A stretch of 64,000 nucleotides of DNA from Stercorarius parasiticus. Taxonomy: Eukaryota; Chordata; Aves; Charadriiformes; Stercorariidae. How positions within the stretch are numbered: the stretch's first letter is position 1; each line of letters opens with the position of its first letter. This document shows positions 11,801 to 24,450 of this stretch, piece after piece. The stretch is from NCBI GenBank assembly GCA_013396915.1, contig VWZL01000431.1, positions 124,001 through 188,000 on the forward strand, given 5' to 3'. Under the pieces are notes generated by a model. The model had not been told where the DNA came from and ran no database searches. It worked only from the letters and a program-made list of their open reading frames with translations. Made by a program: the position numbers and the translations under genes.

Positions 11801-14800
11801 TATTAAATATTGCTTAGCTCTTCAGAGTGAAACTTTTCAAATTAACACCACCCACATGAAAATGCTCTTGCAAACAATAACATATTGTGCTCTCATTATA
11901 CATCATGTCATCTTATTTATACTCAAGTATCTATTGTGAAAGATGCAAAAAGGGACACAATCATATTTTTCTAGGCCCGAGCAGAAGGCTTGCCTTCTCT
12001 GAGTGTGATCAAGATTGGATCCTCCAAGATAAAGGTACGTGATCCTTCTCATGCCCAGCACATCACTGCAACTGGGTAGAGTGGGCCACGACACCACCAC
12101 TCCAGCAAAGCACTGAAGATGTACACACCGATCCTCTGCAGTGCTATTCCTGATTTATTTAGTATCTATTATTAAATCCCATTAGTTTTAACTGCTCTGT
12201 TGTGACAGGTATGTTTTTGGAGTCCTCATCGAAATAACTAGCATATTTGCAGGCTTCAATCAATGGTACTTAGGTTCATTAATAATATATTCCCCCATCC
12301 CTTTTTTAATAAAAGGGAAAAAAAAGGCCTGAGAGGTATGCCAGATGTTGCAAGTCTGCCCCTTAGAAGAATGTTTCTGATGAATTCCAATTTTATTATT
12401 TACATGAGCAAAATCTTCGTGCAAAACCGTTTACAAGCCCTCTAGAAGATGAGTTAAAAAACCCCCAAACAATAGAAGAAATAAAAAAAAAAATCTGCCA
12501 AAGTGATTTGCTTGGCTGTAAAATGGAGGATCTCTCAGCACCTATTATTTTTCATTTCAATTACTTTTAAGAAACGTTAAATATAAAGGTAGTCCTGTCA
12601 CTTCACTTCAGAAGGCAGCTGCATTTCCGTTCAGCACAAAACTCTTTGCACAAGCAGAAGCAGGCTGCTTCATCCCTGCAGGCAAACCGCGTTCTTCCAG
12701 GAAAAGACGACTCCCTGCCTATTCTCTGTAAGGACTTTGGCTGCCTCTTACTCTTCTAATGTAAAATGTCTCCCCTTAAACAAATGAGTTGGTTGCTACA
12801 AGTTCAAATTAATGGAGGTAAATCAAGAACAGTCACCTAATATTAACAGGGACAGGCATACTGTGTCCTTCTTAGCAAGGAAGCACAGTTTCCTTTCACA
12901 GCTTCATACAACTGAGAATCACAGGCTGAGAGCAGAACTGCCCAGCAAGCTTTACACGTCAATTCTCATAGCTTCATTACCTGCTCTGCAGTACAGCTTT
13001 GCGGGGAGATCGCATAAAAACACTACGTACAGCTTTCACCTTTTTAGGACTTAAAATACGATGCAGTTACATCAAAATCTATCTTCTGAAAAAGGTATCT
13101 TGAAATCAAAAGTTATTAAAAAAATCTTGTATTAGCATGCACTTGTGGCAAAACAACCCTATTCTGCACACAAGGCAGCAGGAACATCTGAGGTGCTCCA
13201 AGAACCATCCACAAGGACTAGGTGCTACGTTTTCTGCAAAGATTCCCAGAGGAGGGGGCTGAAGTTCTGCCTCCCTGGGACTACATGGTATTGTCAGCCT
13301 CCAAAATCAAGGAATTTATCTTCTTGCTATTGTCTGTAGTGCCTTGCTTACAGCTTTTGTGCCTTCACTCTACGCTGTGGCCACATTTTCAAGCTTTTCT
13401 TTGGAATTAGGAGGGGAAAAAAAGGCAAGTGAGTTGAGACAAATCTTTTCATTTCAAAACTGCACTTTTGGCTGGCCTGGCCTTGAATAGGACACATGTA
13501 CGGGGATCCAAAATTCCCCGTGGTTCAAGGCTAACAGTAAAATAGTGCAAACTGGCAACACTCCACTCATGAATTACCCTTTCTGGAGCTGTGATTTCAA
13601 TAGTAAAAATTTCAGCTTCTGAAGTGATGTGTCTGGGGGTAATGTCATTGTAAAAATCACAATTGAGTCCTCTGGGAATTGCTTAGTAAACTGCCTCAGA
13701 CCAGTGAATGGCTAAAAGATTACCCTAGAAAGCCTTCTATTTCTCTATTTCACTATCCTGTAAATATCCTAGAGGATATAATGTTATATTTCTGTCAGCT
13801 TTCTACATTCACACATGCTAAACAATGAGAGGTTTTTTTCCTATGCCTTTCATTATGCTGAGGATATCAAAGTAGTTTAATATATAAATTTATAATGAAC
13901 AGCACCAACACTGATACAAATCCTGCCTGGGTCTGTGTTGCCCAACTCAAGTAAAGACACCACTCGAGAAGGAAATACTAATTGTGTTTTCATTTATGTA
14001 ATGCAAAGTTACAGCTGGAAACAAGTAAGAGAGAAAACATTAAGTCTCCACAAAACACTAACAGCAGCTATAGTCAAACTCTGCATTATTTAAAAATCGC
14101 TTAATTCCAGATACCTTGTATTCAAGACTTCCCAAATGTCTGGCTCAGGATCTCTCTGGAACTCTGATTAACATTTCATTATAATTCAGAGATGCAAATG
14201 TTGCACATTATATAGAGGAGCAGAAAAACTAATTCCAAATGATTACAATAAATTCCCAGCAATAGCAGAACAGCTGATACAGTTCTTTGGGAAGTATTAC
14301 ATCAACAAACGTGGTATGTAGAAAAGATACATCATCAAAATTGGATGAGACCACAGATTTGTCTGAGATAGTTATGTTCACATAAAATCTTGGGGCTTGA
14401 CTTCTTAGGAAGGTTATAACACAAAGGATGTTGCAATGCACTCGGTACTGCATATTCAACTCCTTGTATGAATACATTTATCAAGAGTGTCACGAATGAT
14501 TCCAGCTGTCCTATGCAAATGGCTGTTACAGAGAGCTACTCAAGATAATGCTAGAAATGGCCATACGGAAACGGAAATACAGCAAATTTGGCATAATAAA
14601 AAAAATCACTGTAACTTGGTGGTATACATCATGTATAAAATGTATAGAATATAAAAATCAATGTAACTGAAAGTGAAAACATGGTTGCCCTGTCCCAGAT
14701 GTGAAATTCTACATAATTGCCATCAAATAGAGGGAGCTGTGGTTATCATCGTGCTTGAGGCTTTGAATCTACACAATAATGTGTGATTCAGAAGATAAGT

Positions 14801-15499
14801 GCAAAACTACCGATAACATTTTCAGATAACCAAGTTGCAAAAGGAGAGAATAATGAAAGGAGCGGTTTGCTGATAAGGAGACACTTGAGCCACAGGGCAA
14901 GCAAAACATAAGCAAACCTCATGCACTGTAGCACAGCAAATAAACCCCAAAGCATCTAGAACCAGAAGCAGAGGACGCTCACAGGGAAGGAGCGGTTCTG
15001 GTGTCCTGGTTTGAGGTATCCTGTCGCCCAAACCACGACATCTGGCAAGGGCTTGCGTGCCTCTACAGATTATCAGCAGCGTGTGAGACCTTACGGGCCA
15101 GAATAGCCCTAGTTTCCCTTTTTCTGAGAAGCAGGAGCAGAGAAGAGCAAAGACCCGGCACAGCACTGATGTGACCACGAACAGAGTCCATTTTAAGCAA
15201 AGCACGCACAAAGTTCACTGCAGAGTCACAAGGATGAAGAAAAATGCCTTGCAATGGAAAAATGTCAAGAAGCTGAAAATCTTCAGCTTGAAAAGAAAAT
15301 GAGAAGGGAAGAAAAATACAGAGAAGACTGAGAGGTGACTATACCACAGTGTGTAAGAAATTACACATTACATTTACATAGGGGAAAAAATTGATAGAAG
15401 GAATCTTTACATAGTGGGCAAAAATGTACTCTGAGTTCCAAGGAAAAAGAGTCCATTGGATTTCTCAGACAAATCTCACTATTTGTCACTATTTACAAC

Positions 15500-15690
15500 C
15501 CGAGAAAACAATGCAGTATTGGAATAATTTGCCAAAGGCAGCAAATTCTCCATTACTGGTGATTTTGAATCAAGACTTCAATTTCCTTCTTGAAAGATGA
15601 AGGTTTTGGGTTCAACCCTAAATAGTCTGTATTGTGCATTACACAAGGGTGAGAAAGACAAGAAATGACTTGGGACTGCCGCAATCCATC
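15500..15690 (+). mobile_element. Ancient CR1 LINE 3' end, plus orientation
   Basis: Degraded 3' terminal piece of an old amniote-type CR1. The plus strand still translates to Y-W-N-N-L-P-K-A-A-N-S-P followed by L-N-Q-D-F-N-F-L, matching the W-N-x-L-P-x-E-V-V ... L-D-x-F end of CR1 ORF2. The downstream bases follow the old 3' UTR consensus until about 15690. It is immediately followed by a second CR1 piece in the opposite orientation. Confidence 0.7.
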
Positions 15691-15694
15691 TTTC

Positions 15695-16175
15695 TGCCTG
15701 AAAGCAGGATCAGCTATGCAATTGCCACTACCAGCTCCAAAATCCTCGAGTATAATCTATTCTGTTGCTTCATTGCCCTTGTTTTTCAAGCCTTTTCCTA
15801 AATATCTCATCTAGAACTCTGTTAATGCAATTTAAGACCACCGCTTCTGTTACCATTACTCACAAAGAGCCATATAGTCCCTTTATCTCTGCAGAACCTT
15901 TTTAATATAAAATTCCAAAGTGTTAACACAATCCCCTCTTTCCCAGTCTTCTCTATTTTTTTTTTTTCCCTTTTCTCTGCCCTTTCAGTCTTTCCTCACA
16001 GGTCAATTTTTTATATCTCTGATCATTCTCTTTATTCTCTTCTGGACTCTTTTGGAGTAATCAACACCTTTCTTCAATTAAATTATTCCCGAACTGGTAA
16101 CATAACCTACAGTGTGAATGTGCGCACAGAAACCAAACAACAGTAAAAATAGGATAATTTAGGTGTTATGCCTGA
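15695..16175 (-). mobile_element. Ancient CR1 LINE fragment, minus orientation
   Basis: Recognised by the run of words typical of reversed CR1: AAAGCAGGATCA, GCAATTTAAGACCA, CAATCCCCTCTTTCCCAGTC, TCTTTCCTCA, CTCTTCTGGACTCTTTTGGA and the following AACTGG. A T run interrupts it at 15958-15967. It is heavily diverged, with no usable reading frame. Boundaries are approximate. Confidence 0.7.
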
Positions 16176-18039
16176 TCCCATCTTCAGTAATTAAATTTCA
16201 ATCAATGATCTCCATTCTGAGAATATTGTATTACCAGCTGAATGAAAGCTAAAAAGTTTATTACACAAAGAACACGGGAAATCTTGAGAAATAAATTTTA
16301 AAGAAAATAATCTTAAAAACTGTGGAAAAAACTCACCATAGAGCAATGTTTTTTTAAAAAAATAAACCCAAAAAAACTCCTTAGACCATACAAAGGTCAA
16401 ACTGCACGTTAGATTTGTGCTTCGCCTTCCCTCAAGTCACAGTTAAAAAACATCATTACACACTCACACCACTAAAAAAATGTAGTATAAAAAAGGAAAA
16501 AAGATGTAGGAGGGATTACAGCACCATGTGGCCATTCATGAAATGTGTACTTTACAAGGCAGACCTCACATGACGGTAGAAAGTGTTTCATGATGTGTTA
16601 GCAAAAACTATAGATTATAACGAACACACATAAAGACACAGTGTTAAGGCCGTGCACGTTAAGTTCAGCTGACATTTCCCTACTTTTAAGAGCTTACCCA
16701 GAGGGTAATAATTTTTTTTGTTACCATATTTTTAATGACATTTCCTAGGTGTGCAGGGTGTTGGTTTTTTTTTTAAAGGTGAAAAAATCCACAACATGAA
16801 ACTACTTTAGTAGATAATCTGAGGCTGTGATCATTGTTTCAAGATGTTGATTCAAGAAGGCATTCCAAGAGACCAATCCCTCCCACAGCTGAGCTGTATG
16901 GAATCAGTGCGAGATGACTGAACGGCTGCCGTTCATACAAAGTATACTTGACTCTGCATTCAAAGGGTCATGGGCATTCAGCATCTTGTTATCCCAGCTC
17001 CACGCATTTGCCCAGCACACTACTTTCAAAAGCTAGTGGAGCATGGTTAAAACGCATAATAGGCACGTCCTGCAAAACATCTACACTCTGTGTGGTATTA
17101 CTTGTTCCAGAGAAAGGGAGAAACAAGAACGCTCAAATTATTAATAAATCTGAGTGTTGTGACAAATATCCCATGACTGTGGTTTAAGTCAATAAAAACA
17201 GCATCCAGAATCACCCTGGTTTTACCGACCTCTTACCAGTCTACAAAACAAATTTAAAAGTGAAATTCTATTTCCAAATCAATGGACCAAAGATGCATAC
17301 GTAGGTTAAGTCATGGTAAAGCAAGATATTTATTTGCCATAAAAAATTGCAAATGTATCATCCAACCCTTACAAACAATCAACAAGCTAACATGCAAGGC
17401 TTTCAAACACCATACTGTCAACACAGAATGTGCTTCTGCTTTCAAATACGCGGCTTATTCACAAGTTAATTCTTAAAGATTTACCTCCTTTTTGTTTGTT
17501 GGACACATTTTACAGAGCCCAAGAACAGGGAATGCTGTAATGTCAAAGTGCTGTGTTAAACTAATTTTTAGAGCTGCTTCTGCATCAGAAAAAACACAAA
17601 ACTGATGAGTAACAAAAAACCCTGAACAATATTCAGAAACTAAGTTTAGTTTTGGGCTTATGCAGACTGAATCTCTGTCTATCTCTGCCTTCATACAGCA
17701 TGTGATTTACTGCTACCAGTAAATCAGAATTCAGATCAGAGTTGAAGGATAGTGTCCAAACTGATCAGCACTACAGCATGTGACACTGCCTGCTGCTATA
17801 GCATCCTGATTTACTCATTTCTATTAGCTAATGTCGGCCATTGTGTCTGTTTAAAAAAGGAATATAAAAAAAAAAATCAGTAATGCTGATACAGACTGTC
17901 TACCAAAAATGTTTTTCAAGAAAAACAAGAACTTTACACACTAACTCTGCTAATGAATAACAGAAAACCAGAAATGTTTCTTCTGTTGATTCCAGGGACT
18001 AAAGGCAAGGACCTTCCCAAGTGGAAGACCCAACATACC

Positions 18040-18260
18040 TTTCCCTCCTCCCCCAAAACCTGTCCTCCCACATCCCTCAATGCACCAAGCAGGAGGAACA
18101 CGGCACAGCTGGGGCTGGCACCCAAGCAGGGCACAGGGACGTGGCTGCAGGCTGTGGCCCAGCAGCTCTGTTTCGCTTGGCTTTCTCCTCAGCAGATGTA
18201 CCTGCAGCACCGTGGTTGCCTCCAGGTCTCCTACCAGCCTTCCAAATTTGGGTTGAAACT
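18040..18260. other. GC-rich patch in intron 4, nothing recognised
   Basis: A stretch clearly richer in G and C than its surroundings, with overlapping open frames on both strands (for example 17953-18372 plus and 17950-18267 minus). None has a domain, an ordered codon pattern or splice context that I recognise, so I do not call a gene. The high GC content itself lowers stop-codon frequency. Confidence 0.4.
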
Positions 18261-19621
18261 GGCCCACGGGTTCAGAAATTATTTAGGAGCTAGGTGTGAG
18301 ACGAAACTGGAAAGACACACAGAACAGCTGGAACTGCTGTATGAGTCTTACGTCCTTAGAAAATTATGCTAAAAGGAAAGCGCTGTCCCCTCCCCTCGAG
18401 CACATCCTAAATACACACCGCAGATATTAAACTGAAGCTGAAAGGAAGAAGAGGGCAGCAGCCTGACAGCGCAGCGACTCCTCACGTACTAATGCTGGGT
18501 GATAATTCATCCTGTCTTCGAACAAATAAGATACAATGAACTGAATTATAAGGGCTAATTAAAATGTAAGATTAAATTGAGTCCATGCTTTATCTCTGCA
18601 TCTCCTTACCACATCATAGGAAATTTTAAAGGAGATCATTCCCCAGTGGCCTATGACTACTGCAGAAATTGAAGAATTCATGGCTCCAGTGAGACATGAA
18701 AGAGCCTGTTTCTCTCTCTGGGTGGTCTTTTTAATGCTTCTCCCTCCTATGAATTTACCCTGACCTAATCAGCCAGCCTTTAAACAAGCAAAAGCCACTT
18801 ACCAGTCACTGACAGAGGCACATCTTTAGGCTTTTACGCATTCCCCAGTAATGTTCTTTTACCCCAAGACAGAAGGGAGTGGCCAAACTTTCCGCTCTGC
18901 CCAAACTGGGGTCCATGAGTGCATGCTCCGAAGAGAACAGTGCGAGGAGGAAGGAAAGCTGCCTTCCCATGTCCAAAACAGGAGTTGCACAATTCTCCCC
19001 ATCCCTGACTCATCCTGACCCAAACCCGTGGCCTCAACACCCCCAGTGCATTCCTGCGAACGTTCTTTCTGCTTCTCTGAAACCTGTGACACTTGGAGCA
19101 CATGCTGAGCATCTTGAGTAGCTGCCCAAAGAATGTTACAGTCACTTAATTCAGCAGTAGATTACTAAGAGGTCAAGTGGGGCTTTTCCATGAATGTGAA
19201 GCTTCTTCCTGCTTCATTTTTTCTCAGGCTAAATAAATAGATGACAAGCGGCATATATGATAAAGCACGGCAAAAAACCTGCAGCTACCCTGACATAGCT
19301 TTTTGTCTCTCTGCAGGTTATTCACTGTACTGCTTGGATCTACCAACAAGACTTGCAATCTCAGCAAATGTATCAGCATATAAATCTTCACCTGTTTAGA
19401 GTAGAGACATTCTTTAACATTTGCTTCTGATTAACATTTTGCATGCTTTTCCCACCAACGTTAATATATAAACTCCAATTCAGAAAGAGAAAAAAAAAAT
19501 TATCAGTATTTTTACTAATTTAATGGCTCCTACAAATCTTTTTAAATACACTCAGCATTGATTTTGAAAAGGAAACGGAATATGACAGAGATAAATGATA
19601 GCTGTCATCCTGGTCCTGCAA

Positions 19622-19640
19622 TGCGCCCTTTTTGGGCGCA
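19622..19640. repeat. Perfect 7-bp inverted repeat with CpGs
   Basis: TGCGCCC and GGGCGCA separated by five T bases. It is short, but carries four CpG sites in a CpG-poor intron. The role is unknown and it may be chance. Confidence 0.5.
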
Positions 19641-20159
19641 CATCCCTGCGTGGAGGCAAACTCCTGAATTCCTGAGTTCCGCACAAGTGGAGGTCAGTGC
19701 CTCTGCCCCATGTGCTACAGACCACAGTGCAGTTATGATTGACAACTTCTAGAGCTCCTTGGGCATGTGAGAAAAAAGTTGGGTTTTGTTATTTTGGTTG
19801 TTTTTTTTTTTTTAACATAGCACAACAGATCTCAGCGTTCTGAGAAAACACATAAATATCAAGTGAGATTTCCTTTTTTTATTCAAACATCCACTGCAGT
19901 AGGACAGCAGCTAGTAATTTTGCACGCTTCATGTCACTCATTTCTTTCCCCTTGGTTAATACATTTAAGAAGAAGGAATAAAGGCCTTTTCTACAGAATG
20001 GGAAATGGCAGCCTGGTAAACAGTGACTAGGAAAAGATCTAGGAAAGACACTGGAAAAACAACTTGCCCTGGAAGCCCAGATTGCTGTGGCGCAACCATA
20101 GCTTTTAAAAGCTGTAGGCATGGTGACTGCAAAGTGTTTGTTTTTTTTTTTTTACCATA

Positions 20160-20545
20160 TACAGCATTAGTGAAGCTGATCCAGGTCCAGAGTACAGTTT
20201 TGATGCTTCCACTTAATAAAGACTATGGAGCTACTGGAGAAATTTCAGAGAAGAGTTACAGAGTTATTAAATGGATGAGGAAAACACCTGCTGGAAGAGT
20301 GAAAGGTGTTTGGAGACAGCAGTGGCAGATAGATTCACGGGGAGAAACATCAGGGAACAAAAAAGGCATTTCATTCAATAAGGAGCAAAAGCCAGAGAAG
20401 TTCACATTAGAAATCTGGCACGATAATTTGACAGTAGAGTTGACAGACAACTGGAACCAAGTGCCCAAGGAAGCGTCAGAAGCGGTGTAACTCAATGCCC
20501 TCAAACGCAGGCTGGACGCTTTCACGGAAGACTTCTGAGAAATAC
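20160..20545 (+). mobile_element. CR1 LINE fragment, plus orientation, ORF2 C-terminus
   Basis: The plus strand includes GGAGAAATTTCAGAGAAGAG, the typical CR1 region upstream of the ORF2 end. In one frame it reads N-W-N-Q-V-P-K-E-A-S-E-A-V, a stop, then L-N-A-L-K-R-R-L-D-A-F. This matches the CR1 ORF2 C-terminal signature W-N-x-L-P-x-E-x-V-E-A-P-S-L-x-x-F-K-R-R-L-D. A long frame from 20023 to 20490 exists only because it runs into this remnant. The copy is truncated and inactive. Confidence 0.75.
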
Positions 20546-23500
20546 ATTATTTTTCCAATCAAGAGCAAGAAAACCCCATGCTCGGCTAGCCCCAATAGCT
20601 ACAGCCAGTGTGAAATCAAAAAGCACCTAAACATTTACCTCTGCGTATAAGAACATTTCCAAGTGGGGTTATTAAAAGAAAGCCAGGTATGGAGAGGTCA
20701 GTCCAGCATTTAGGATAAAATGAGCAGGACAACGACCCCAGAGCCATAATGAAGAGCCTCACCCACAAGTAAAGCAGAATTCAATAAACAGCACCACCTT
20801 CCCCGAAAGAAACGGTCCCGAAATGAACTGGATGGAGTAGCCACCCTCCCAATGCACTGGGCCATCTCTTAAAGCTAGCTCTAGCTGCACTGGACAGACT
20901 GGGAATAGAACCTGCAAACCACTGGAAATAAAAGCTTTTCCTGTGACAAGTACTATGTAGGAATTCACTCACATCAAAGAGCGAGAAAAGTAGTTTTTTA
21001 TCTTCTCTTTGAAGCTGCAGTTAATTAGATTTATGTCTGTAAAAATTCAGAGAAGATTTAATGCACCCTTTTAAGATTTGCCTTTTCGTCTGCCTCTTTG
21101 CACTACTTTGCATTGAGAAAAGATGGTACTGAACTAAAAGATAAAGAGGTAGGAGAGTAAATGAGGATTCATTTACTCAGCTGAACCAGCAGGCACTCTC
21201 AAAGCACTGTTCAAAAACGAGGGGAAAACGTCCCTGGCAAGCACTGAGGTCAGGATGAGGTTTTCAAGTTCTTGGAACTTTGTTCAGCAAAACTAATGGT
21301 GCCTCAGAAACATGCACGTGCTCAAATTCACCACTGAAGGCTTAGCTCACTTCCACTAGAGATTTCTTCTGTAAAGAAGATATAGTCCCTTTTTTTTCAG
21401 TTGGAAACCATCATAAGTAAATGCCATGATGCTTTTCTGAATCATCAGACAGCTTGAAGTGCTGACAGGTTTATAAGGAGGTGCAGGGTTCAAAGGGTAA
21501 AAATCCAAGTGATTTGTCATTGCAGCTATTCACATCAGTGATGTTAAACAAAAATCAAGTTTATTTTTCTTACTACCGTTTGGGAAGATGAGAAGCACCA
21601 ATAAGCAAAAGCAAAGCAGACTCACGTTTTGCACAACTCCGCTTACATTTTCTCTCTTTCCCTAGTACCTTGGTGAAATGCTTTAAAAGGCTCAATGCAA
21701 TCCCTACAGATCTTGAAAGCCCTCAAGCAGAGAAGTGCCAGGCAAGTGGAAGAGACTCCTTTTGTCCCAACAGTGACCTTTGAGCTTACTGAAAGGGCAG
21801 CAAAGATAACGTGCCTTCTATCTCCTACCTGTCTGCCAACTCGATACATGCAGGAGGAAGGAGAATAAAGCCTTCCTTATCCCGTCCTGCAAACAAAAGC
21901 TCGGTTTCAAAAGGTATAAAATGCCAAACGAGAAGCAAGTTTGGTCACTGGACTAATAATGCCCAGGATAGCTGCCCTTTGAAAAATTAATGATTTCCAG
22001 TAACAGCTCTGCTACAATGGCATGTAGAAAACCTCATCCCTTTCCTTGGGAAGGAGCAAGGGGTTTCACCAAAGCAGGGTACTTCAATCTTCAAGCTGTT
22101 TTTTGAGCCTTTCACAGATCTGAAGCTGCCCTAAGCCTGTGGCCAGGAGTCGGCTGTCTCCTACCCGTCCCTGCGCATCCATCCTGCTCCCCACCACGCT
22201 GGCTGCTCTACGGCGAGCTGCTGTCTAAGGTCTTCAGCTGTCAGCCAGAAAACATCACATCGATACTTCGACCCTCATTCTTTTAGTTTCTGGGGTATAA
22301 CATGACTTTTATGTGGAGTTGGCAGAAAAGCTGGGGCAAATGAGAAGAACCGTATTCCATACACAATTTGAGTTCAGCTATCATCTAGAGATGGTCTACA
22401 AAGGAATAGTTGCAAAAAAAAAAATCAAGCAAAATTAAAATGCTTTCACAATACTGTAATATTTATAATGTGTATTTAAATCACATTTTTTCAAATTTCT
22501 GCAAAATCAGTACTTGACACTCCAGTTCCCAATTAAATTCAGTTTTTAAAAAAAAATCACCCTAGAATTACGGAACAGAGAAAATATTCAACATGGTACT
22601 TCACTGTCAGGCATAACACCGCCAATAAATTTTGAAACGAAAGACTAAAACTCTCAAAAACATTTTATTTATCAGGAAACACTAGGAAATGCTAAACCAA
22701 TAGTAAGCAATGTTGATGCGCTTCAATGATGTCTCTTTTTAAACGACTTACCGGCCTATTCACTACTCTACAACTACTAGTTAAACCAAGTGTCCTTCAA
22801 TAAAACAAAAAATAATTTTTCTGGGTTTGCAAGAAACAGCCAAAAAGGAAGCTGCAAATACTTTTATACATCTTATATAATTTTTATATATTTTCACAAA
22901 TTTGTATTGGAAGAAAAATGTAGGGAGATTTTATCTCAAGGATACACTACAGAAGAAACACGTTACCTATGCGTCAAGGATAAACCATACGTATAGAAAA
23001 TGGGATCTTGGGAGGAGTAAGAGGTTACCATGTTCATCTTTTTCTCCTTTACCTAATGTTGTGTACCATCTCTGAAAAATCAATTTAAACAAGAAACATC
23101 TCTTTGACTGTCAGGAGTTGCTACTTGTTCTATCTTGCATTTCAGCAGACAGAAGAGATCATTTACCAAACAGGTGAAGTCCTATTCTAATGAGTTTTAT
23201 TCTTTAAAAATAATACATTAGAAACGGAACTCTCATGTAATCAGAATAGAGAACACAGAAGACCAAAATTTTGTTTAACACTTCTTGTTTTCACGTAACG
23301 GAATCATGCCCATAGTTAAGTTATATATCAAGTGAATTTCCAATTGCTCAAAGTGTTTTATTTTCTAAAAAAACAAACCAAAACAACAGCCTCTACCTCC
23401 CTCCAATTGTATAATTTCTTACTACGCTTTCTACCCACGCCTGAAGCCATACATTCAAAGGACATGCGTTGACGTTACCACGTAAAGAAAATGCTGTGAA

Positions 23501-24246
23501 GTTAGGCAGGATCTTGCAAAGATCTGCAGAAAACTCACACTTCTACAAATTTTTTTTATCTAAATGTGAGAAGTGCAACCCAGTGGCACAGATGGCATGA
23601 TTCCCGCATATAATTTCCAAATTAAATTTACAGCCTGGGCAATAACCATCTGCAGTCAGCTTTAACCTCTGTGTCCTGGCTAAATGCTAACTGGCATCAC
23701 TCATTCGCATCCTTCCAAAAATTCCTCAGAAGTTCCATCCAAATTCAATTTTCTTCACATTCCATGCTATAAATGTCTCTGAAGTCTTGCTGCATGCTTT
23801 TAAATAGCTGCCAGAAGGGACTGCACTCCCATGACACAGAGCATAATCTCTCTGCCATGGTTCATAAATACTTCCGTATCTCGTGGAACGGGGACTATTT
23901 TGTCAGAACAAAATTAAATTGGTTGAACTGGCGAAGGGTCATTCCAGGTACCAAATTAATGAACTCAGTGGAGTTCAGTCTCGTATGAGTACCTGGCTAT
24001 ACAGAGATGAAGCATTCACAACGGCGTGCTGCCACTTTTAAAACATCAGTGCACAGTTTAAAGACCCAAGTTACCATCTCATGGCTGTCAGCTGGAAACA
24101 CTGGAAATCAAGATCATCTGGGAGGTAAAGGCACACAATAACCTCCTGGCTTTTCACAAACATGCCATACATAACTATTCTGTAGCAAAGAGACCGCAGG
24201 AAAAAAACCCCTCAAGTTCTGAATGCGACTTCCAGCACCAGAAAGA

Positions 24247-24270
24247 GAGGTGGGGGTGGGGTGGGGGAGT
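24247..24270 (+). repeat. G-rich tract next to exon 4
   Basis: Runs of five, four and five G separated by single T bases, preceded by a GG, 100 bases downstream of exon 4 in the direction of UST transcription. Only three runs have three or more G, so this is a borderline quadruplex motif. It lies on the strand opposite to the UST transcript, where it reads as C runs. Confidence 0.5.
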
Positions 24271-24370
24271 ACATCATATTGTTTATATGTAAAAAAGGAG
24301 GGAAAGTGTTCTATGTATTAAAATTAATAGAAATCGATGAAAAAGACTTTTAACTAAAAAAATGCCTTAC

Positions 24371-24450
24371 CTTGAGAAGTTGAGGAAATGAACATGTCTA
24401 GTGAATAAATAGGGCTGCTCCGCAGTGCTTATGTTTTTAATCAATTCCAT
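24371..24450 (-). CDS. UST: UST exon 4 (80 nt, segment with catalytic histidine)
   Basis: Encodes 26 full codons beginning MELIKNISTAEQPYLF and running through T-R-H-V-H-F-L-N-F-S, plus two bases (AG) of an arginine codon finished by exon 5. The first ATG is an internal methionine, not a start. The H-V-x-[FY]-L-N-F stretch lines up with the same region of heparan sulfate 2-O-sulfotransferase, where a histidine acts as the catalytic base (recalled family knowledge). Two N-glycosylation sequons, N-I-S and N-F-S, are visible. The acceptor is TTCTTTTTAG and the donor GTAAGG. Phase 0 in and phase 2 out agree with the neighbouring exons. The product is an essential part of the active site, so skipping this exon would also shift the frame. 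Confidence 0.96.

Larger units (their letters stand above)
8846..24370 (-). other. UST: UST intron 4
   Basis: This 15,525-base intron has donor GTAAGG and acceptor CCACCAG. It holds two CR1 remnants in opposite orientation side by side (about 15500-16175), a plus-strand CR1 3' end (about 20160-20545), a GC-rich patch (about 18040-18260) and several homopolymer runs. I see nothing else with a function in the rest. Confidence 0.9.

Noticed and set aside
15608..15625. GGGTTCAACCC as a tRNA T-arm
   Set aside because: No acceptor stem, D-arm or anticodon arm around it, and it lies inside a CR1 remnant.
20023..20490. 155-codon plus-strand frame
   Set aside because: It joins unrelated intron sequence to a degraded CR1 ORF2 end, and the CR1 part continues past the stop in the same frame.
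20641..20720. ATAAGAACAT ... GGTCAGTCCAGCAT, resembling the ancient CR1-like family seen at 36602
   Set aside because: The spacing does not fit and the match is limited to short words.
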